Shown here: one piece after another, positions 61,245 through 64,000 of the stretch
Layout: each line of letters opens with the position of its first letter
Numbering within the stretch: position 1 is the first letter of the stretch
Assembly: GCA_019918135.1 (NCBI GenBank)
Contig: WBZZ01002911.1
Location: forward strand, 1 to 64,000
Length of the DNA stretch: 64,000 bases
Direction of reading: 5' to 3'
From: Paulinella micropora
Taxonomy: Eukaryota; Cercozoa; Imbricatea; Euglyphida; Paulinellidae
Position numbers and translations under genes: made by a program
The notes under the pieces: generated by a model
What the model was told of the DNA's origin: nothing
Database searches by the model: none
The model's input: only the letters and a program-made list of their open reading frames with translations

Positions 61245-64000
61245 ACACGATTCTACCCACTACGGTCTGTCACGTGTCCCATGCATCGCACCCGGCCAGC
61301 CCACCTCGATCGGCGAAGCCGAGGCGACTTCAGCTCTTATCCACCATTCCGGCACCCGAGCAGGCTCTACCCTCTGGTTGGCAGTTGAAGGCACGCACGC
61401 GGCCTTGGAAACCCGTCTCAAGTCACTCTCTTGCCGGATTCTCCGCGGCGGCTCTACTCTACGTAGCTTGAACCCCGTGGGACTTGGCCACTGTCATTCC
61501 CACCGCTGAACGCTCCCCGATGTTTGCTCGCGATATGTTCGCTCTCCGCAAACCTTTCGCACTGCTCATTCCTCAGGACTTGGTCCACTGCGTCCCCGAT
61601 GACACTATTCCACAGAAGATCGTCGAACAATGCCGCAAGATCCTGTTCCTCGACGATAACCTCGTCTGGCTCGTCCACGAACTTGGAATGGAGCAACACT
61701 ACATCTATCCTCTCGTCGCCACATCGCACGCTCAGCGCGTCACGCGCCAACAGATCATCAACGCGCAACGACAAGATAGTCTCACGGCCCCTCTCTGTAC
61801 TGAAGACATTGTTTCCGTCTTCGCCGGCTCCGCCGAACTGACCCTTCGACAAGGCATCGCTGTCAACATTGACTCCGAACAGTCTACCGTTAAGGTTTAC
61901 GTCCCAGAAGAGCTGTGCCGCCCCCTTATTAACTATGCCCACGTCATGCAGAATCACGCCAAAGCGCCGACGCTCGTCCCTTTGATTAGCAGCGCTACGT
62001 TTGGTTGCGCACAGACGGTACGGATATCATGCACCATGACGTCCTCGCCGCCCTCCGCGACTGCCACTTTTGCCAACTAGTCCACGCCCGCCTGACCCTT
62101 AACCACGGCCGCTACTCATCGCTTACGTGGACACATCAAGGATAGGGCATCGGCCTCGACCATGTTCACATCGGCATCCCCGGCGTCACCTCTCAGTACA
62201 TACTGACCATCGTCGATCTCTTCTCGGGATTCCTCCAATTTATCCCGTGCATCTCCACGTCCGCGGAAGAAACAGTGGAGCTCATTCTCAACCGATGGGC
62301 CTACATCTTTGGTTTTCCTGAATCCATCTTCTCCGATTATCATAGTTCTTTCGTTGGCACGTTGGCCAAACGATTTTGCAGCGTAGCCGGCCTCGAATGG
62401 CTCACCACCGCGCCCTACTCGCATCATCAACTCGGCTACGTCGAATGCCGCCACAAGGCCATCCGCACGGCCATTCAGTTTCTCCCCAAGCCAGAAAAGA
62501 CCAACTGGCGAAGCATCATCCCTTCTCTTTCCTTCGCTCAGAACACATACGTATCTACAGCGACCGGCACTACCGCCTTTGAAGGAATGCTCGCCCGCAA
62601 GCCCCGCTGCACGTTGGACTTCTTCGACTCGCCGGAGATTGTCAATGCCCGCGCCACCGCCTCCAGCGCTGCCCTCGACGCCTCACAGACACTGTTAATA
62701 CAGTCGGCCGAACAGATCGGTATGCTGAACAGCGCCCGCACCGCCGTCACAGCTTACGTCAGCGCGTACACCGCCGTTACCCGCGCCCGGTCCGTCGCTC
62801 AAAAGAACAAAGGCCGCCGCAAGGCTGTCAAGGAATGGAAAGTGGACGACACAGTCTCCGTCTACCGCCCCAAGCCTTCCAAAAAGACATTCCAGCCTCT
62901 TCCGTTTTCAAGTTCGACGGCCCCTACACCATCGTTGAGCAGGTAAGCTCCAACTGCTTCAAGCTGCGTCATCTCAAGACCAACAAGGTATTGAAACGCA
63001 TCGACCGCTCACACCTCGCTCCGTATACTGCACCCACTAACGGCCTCGCCCCGCTCAACACAGTCGCAGTAGACGATCACGACGACGACTCAGTCAACTA
63101 CACCATCGGCGAAGTCGTTGCATTCATCGACCGCGATCAGGTTAAACTTGGCATCGTTTTGGATGAGGACCCAGAGAACGAGGAAAACGACCTCGTAGTT
63201 CATCAGCTCGGTACGACCTCAGACAAGAACCCTCTCTTCCGTTCCATCCACGAAGATACGAAGGGCCAAACCACTATCCAACGCTGGGGTAATCCCTTAC
63301 CTACCTGGAAGCCCCTTCTCTTCGACACCACCAACGATCAGGCCTAGGTCGTCCATCGACACATCGAGTGGCGCACTCACAAGACCAACAAAGACAAAGG
63401 CCGACTCCCCGCCAGCGTTCTTAAAAGTCTCAAAGGCCCTCTCATCACCGGCGAATCCTTCCCACTGCACATCTTCCAAAAAGGTAAGCAGGCAACATCG
63501 AAGGAGTAGCAACCTCAACTCTGGTCGTGGCGTAGCTTGTCTAGGGACGATGGCGGGCCAAGTGGGAAAAGCGCTGGGCTGTGGCGGGTGAAGCCGGTAC
63601 GATGGGTAAAACCCACTTGAGAGTGTCCCCGTAAGTCCTTGATCGCCTTTTATGCCTGCAGGTCAACGATCATCCTCATCGAACCTGAACACCTCAGTGA
63701 CTATATCGGCATGGCATAATTGGTGCATTAAATTTCGTTTATCTCGGCTGTGCGATACATGGCCACCTAGCTTCCTACGGCTCGACGTCAGCTCCCGATA
63801 TCAACGCATCGTTATGGGGGGGAGCTATCAGACTGAGCATTTTAATGACCGGCCAAAACCACTACCGTTGACATTTTACTGTTTTTGACTAACCATTTAA
63901 ATTATCCTCTGCAAGAAGTTTCGACTTCACTAACTAGTTTTCGAGTTTTCCAGGAATGACTCAAAACGATTTAATCAAAGTTTTTACAGCACTTATCACT
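61245..64000 (+). mobile_element. Gypsy-type integrase segment, copy 2 (continues past window)
   Basis: Direct repeat of 50897-53653, still matching at the window end. Confidence 0.9.
61484..63347 (+). pseudogene. Gypsy pre-integrase, integrase and tail, copy 2
   Basis: It has the same domains as copy 1 with the same frameshift near 61,998 and the same TAG near 62,146. Coding differences are few (for example Lys/Glu at about 61,688 and Pro/Gln at about 62,687). Confidence 0.85.

Overview
The window is eukaryotic nuclear DNA. It joins a GC-rich, gene-dense block that looks like an integrated large DNA virus (about 1-25,920) to a more AT-rich block of nested, decayed transposable elements (about 25,924-64,000). 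No bacterial-style operon or ribosome-binding site is seen. Spliceosomal-type GT-AG introns can be inferred in several genes. I cannot name the host. A heavily virus-invaded protist such as the ichthyosporean Amoebidium is one candidate, but the sequence does not settle this. The viral identity rests on the gene set: a very divergent, CTD-less RNA polymerase II largest subunit, a histone H3 with altered lysines, two F-box/leucine-rich-repeat proteins, a NADAR-domain protein, two paralogous tyrosine-recombinase-like proteins and several unrecognised proteins in alternating orientation with short spacers. No capsid, DNA polymerase or packaging ATPase lies in the window, so assignment to Nucleocytoviricota, Mirusviricota or another lineage stays open.

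Viral block, left to right: simple repeats (1-512); F-box/LRR gene (513-2234, +); a second F-box/LRR gene with one frameshift (2263-3752, -); broken RPB1 (4045-9964, +); recombinase-like protein A with a long C-terminal domain (10256-13243, -); an AT-richer cassette with terminal inverted repeats carrying a frameshifted LRR gene (13712-16014); an unrecognised gene (16109-17417, -); histone H3 (18022-18456, +); an acidic-repeat gene with a possible acetyltransferase-like end (18942-19991, +); a Trp-rich coiled-coil gene (20418-21242, -); recombinase-like protein B (21564-23122, +); an unrecognised gene (23265-24188, -); and a spliced NADAR gene (24428-25728, +). Many of these genes carry single-base frameshifts. 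RPB1 also has a 44-bp tandem duplication, an in-frame stop and an Asp-to-Asn change in the catalytic metal motif. This suggests a decaying endogenous copy, although some homopolymer indels could be assembly errors.

Transposable-element block: a 616-bp piece of a Copia polyprotein abuts the viral block at 25,924. It is followed by a 5'-truncated plus-strand Copia element (26540 to about 33,430). A second Copia element on the minus strand (35967-42479) keeps both LTRs, has a half-tRNA-type primer site and encodes a MYND zinc finger. It is inserted inside the gag gene of a plus-strand retroelement that encodes CCCH and CCHC zinc fingers. Fragments of Copia integrase and Gypsy RNase H, then minisatellites, follow. 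From 50,897 a dead Gypsy integrase segment occurs twice as direct repeats 10.35 kb apart. Between the copies lies a 7.4-kb DNA transposon with about 800-bp terminal inverted repeats and two divergent multi-exon genes. One gene encodes a DDE-like transposase with an SDGGRKHF signature, whose five inferred exons join in one frame.
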